Notes under the pieces: model-generated
Told to the model about the DNA's origin: nothing
Database searches by the model: none
What the model saw: only the letters and a program-made list of their open reading frames with translations
Made by a program: the position numbers and the translations under genes
Part shown: positions 20,601-20,965 of the stretch, piece after piece
Layout: each line of letters starts with the position of its first letter
Position numbering within the stretch: the first letter of the stretch is position 1
DNA from: CALMNV01 sp035688975
Lineage (GTDB): Bacteria; Actinomycetota; Actinomycetes; Actinomycetales; Dermatophilaceae
Direction of reading: 5' to 3'
DNA: 20,965 nucleotides
Assembly (NCBI RefSeq): GCF_035688975.1
Contig: NZ_DASSMH010000102.1
Coordinates: 1 to 20,965 of the forward strand

Positions 20601-20965
20601 CGGCATGGCTCGGTTCCCTCGGGGCGATGGTCCCGGTCGGGCCGATGGCGCGGCTGGCCCCGGACTCCTCGCGGGCCCGCACGTTCACGCCCACGGTCGG
20701 CGGCGGGATGACCTCACGGCAGGCGGTCCGCTCGTTCCGCAAATGGTCGGCCGCCACGTCCGCGGCGCGCACCCCCGACCAGCTCGCGAACCTCGCCGCG
20801 TTCGAGGTCGGTGGGTACGGCGCGGGCCCGTGGTGGCTGGTCGACGAGTGGGCGCAGGTCACGAATGTGCTGTGCCCGTGGGACTCGGAGCTGATGACGC
20901 CGTGGCTGAGCACCGTCTCCGGGGGGCCGCAGTGGCTCGGCGGTGACGTGTACGCCGGCCGGTCG
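20597..20965 (+). CDS. Minor / distal tail protein, N-terminal part (runs off window)
   Basis: The frame stays open for 123 codons to the right edge. The GTG at 20597 forms a GTGA overlap with the tape-measure stop and has GGGGGGAGG (20583-20591) five bases upstream. It reads VTAWLGSLGAMVPVGPMARL, and later GAGPWWLVDEWAQVTNVLCP with WDSELMTPW. The PWW-(x)n-AQVTNVL-P pattern is typical of the first minor tail protein after the tape measure in actinophages, part of the baseplate-like tip. The rest of the protein lies outside the window. Confidence 0.8.
   Translation, partial: MTAWLGSLGAMVPVGPMARLAPDSSRARTFTPTVGGGMTSRQAVRSFRKWSAATSAARTPDQLANLAAFEVGGYGAGPWWLVDEWAQVTNVLCPWDSELMTPWLSTVSGGPQWLGGDVYAGRS

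Noticed and set aside
1..20965. CRISPR array, insertion sequence, integrase or attachment site
   Set aside because: No regularly spaced repeats, no transposase or integrase motifs, and no terminal inverted repeats were seen on either strand.

Overview
The window is about 21 kb of a high-GC tailed-phage or prophage genome. Codons are strongly G/C-ending, many starts are GTG with one TTG, and the ribosome-binding sites are AAGGAGG-like. Together with the protein families (minor tail protein, tape-measure C-terminus, replication initiator), this points to an actinobacterial host. By gene order it is a siphovirus: HK97-type head genes, a two-protein tail chaperone made by frameshifting, and a tape-measure protein. 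No integrase, repressor, lysis gene, tRNA or CRISPR array was found, and both ends cut through genes, so this is an internal slice.

Layout. (1) 2-2435, DNA metabolism: the C-terminus of a cytosine-5 DNA methyltransferase, a DnaB-type replicative helicase and a winged-helix-like replication initiator. The initiator gene carries a nested dyad and iteron-like repeats that could be the origin. (2) 2432-4449, a chain of small unknown genes overlapping by 4 bp (GTGA or ATGA): a long coiled-coil protein and several short proteins, some Cys/His-rich. (3) 4442-7601, packaging: a zinc-finger probable small terminase, a 301-residue zinc-ribbon/HTH protein starting at TTG, a 104-bp gap with a candidate promoter, and the large terminase. 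(4) 7628-13686, head: portal, MuF/SPP1 gp7-like protein, two small reverse-strand zinc-ribbon genes, a capsid protease fused to a scaffold with an internal scaffold start, a DUF2190-like decoration protein, the major capsid protein and a small Ala/Glu/Lys-rich protein, followed by a 13-bp hairpin. (5) 13756-15781, neck and connector genes, interrupted by a 172-bp stretch with no convincing gene. (6) 15785-20965, tail: major tail protein, an RNA structure that could form an H-type pseudoknot, a small unknown gene, the chaperone pair with a probable -1 frameshift, the tape measure, and the start of a minor/distal tail protein that runs off the right edge.

How the genes work together: the terminase packages DNA through the portal into a procapsid built from the major capsid protein around the scaffold and matured by the protease. 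The connector proteins close the head. The chaperones load the tape measure, around which the major tail protein polymerises. I saw no convincing complete new defence or anti-defence system. The least explained items are the reverse-strand zinc-ribbon pair inside the head operon, the possible pseudoknot after the major tail gene, the origin-like structure inside the initiator gene, and the small-gene cassette at 2432-4449.
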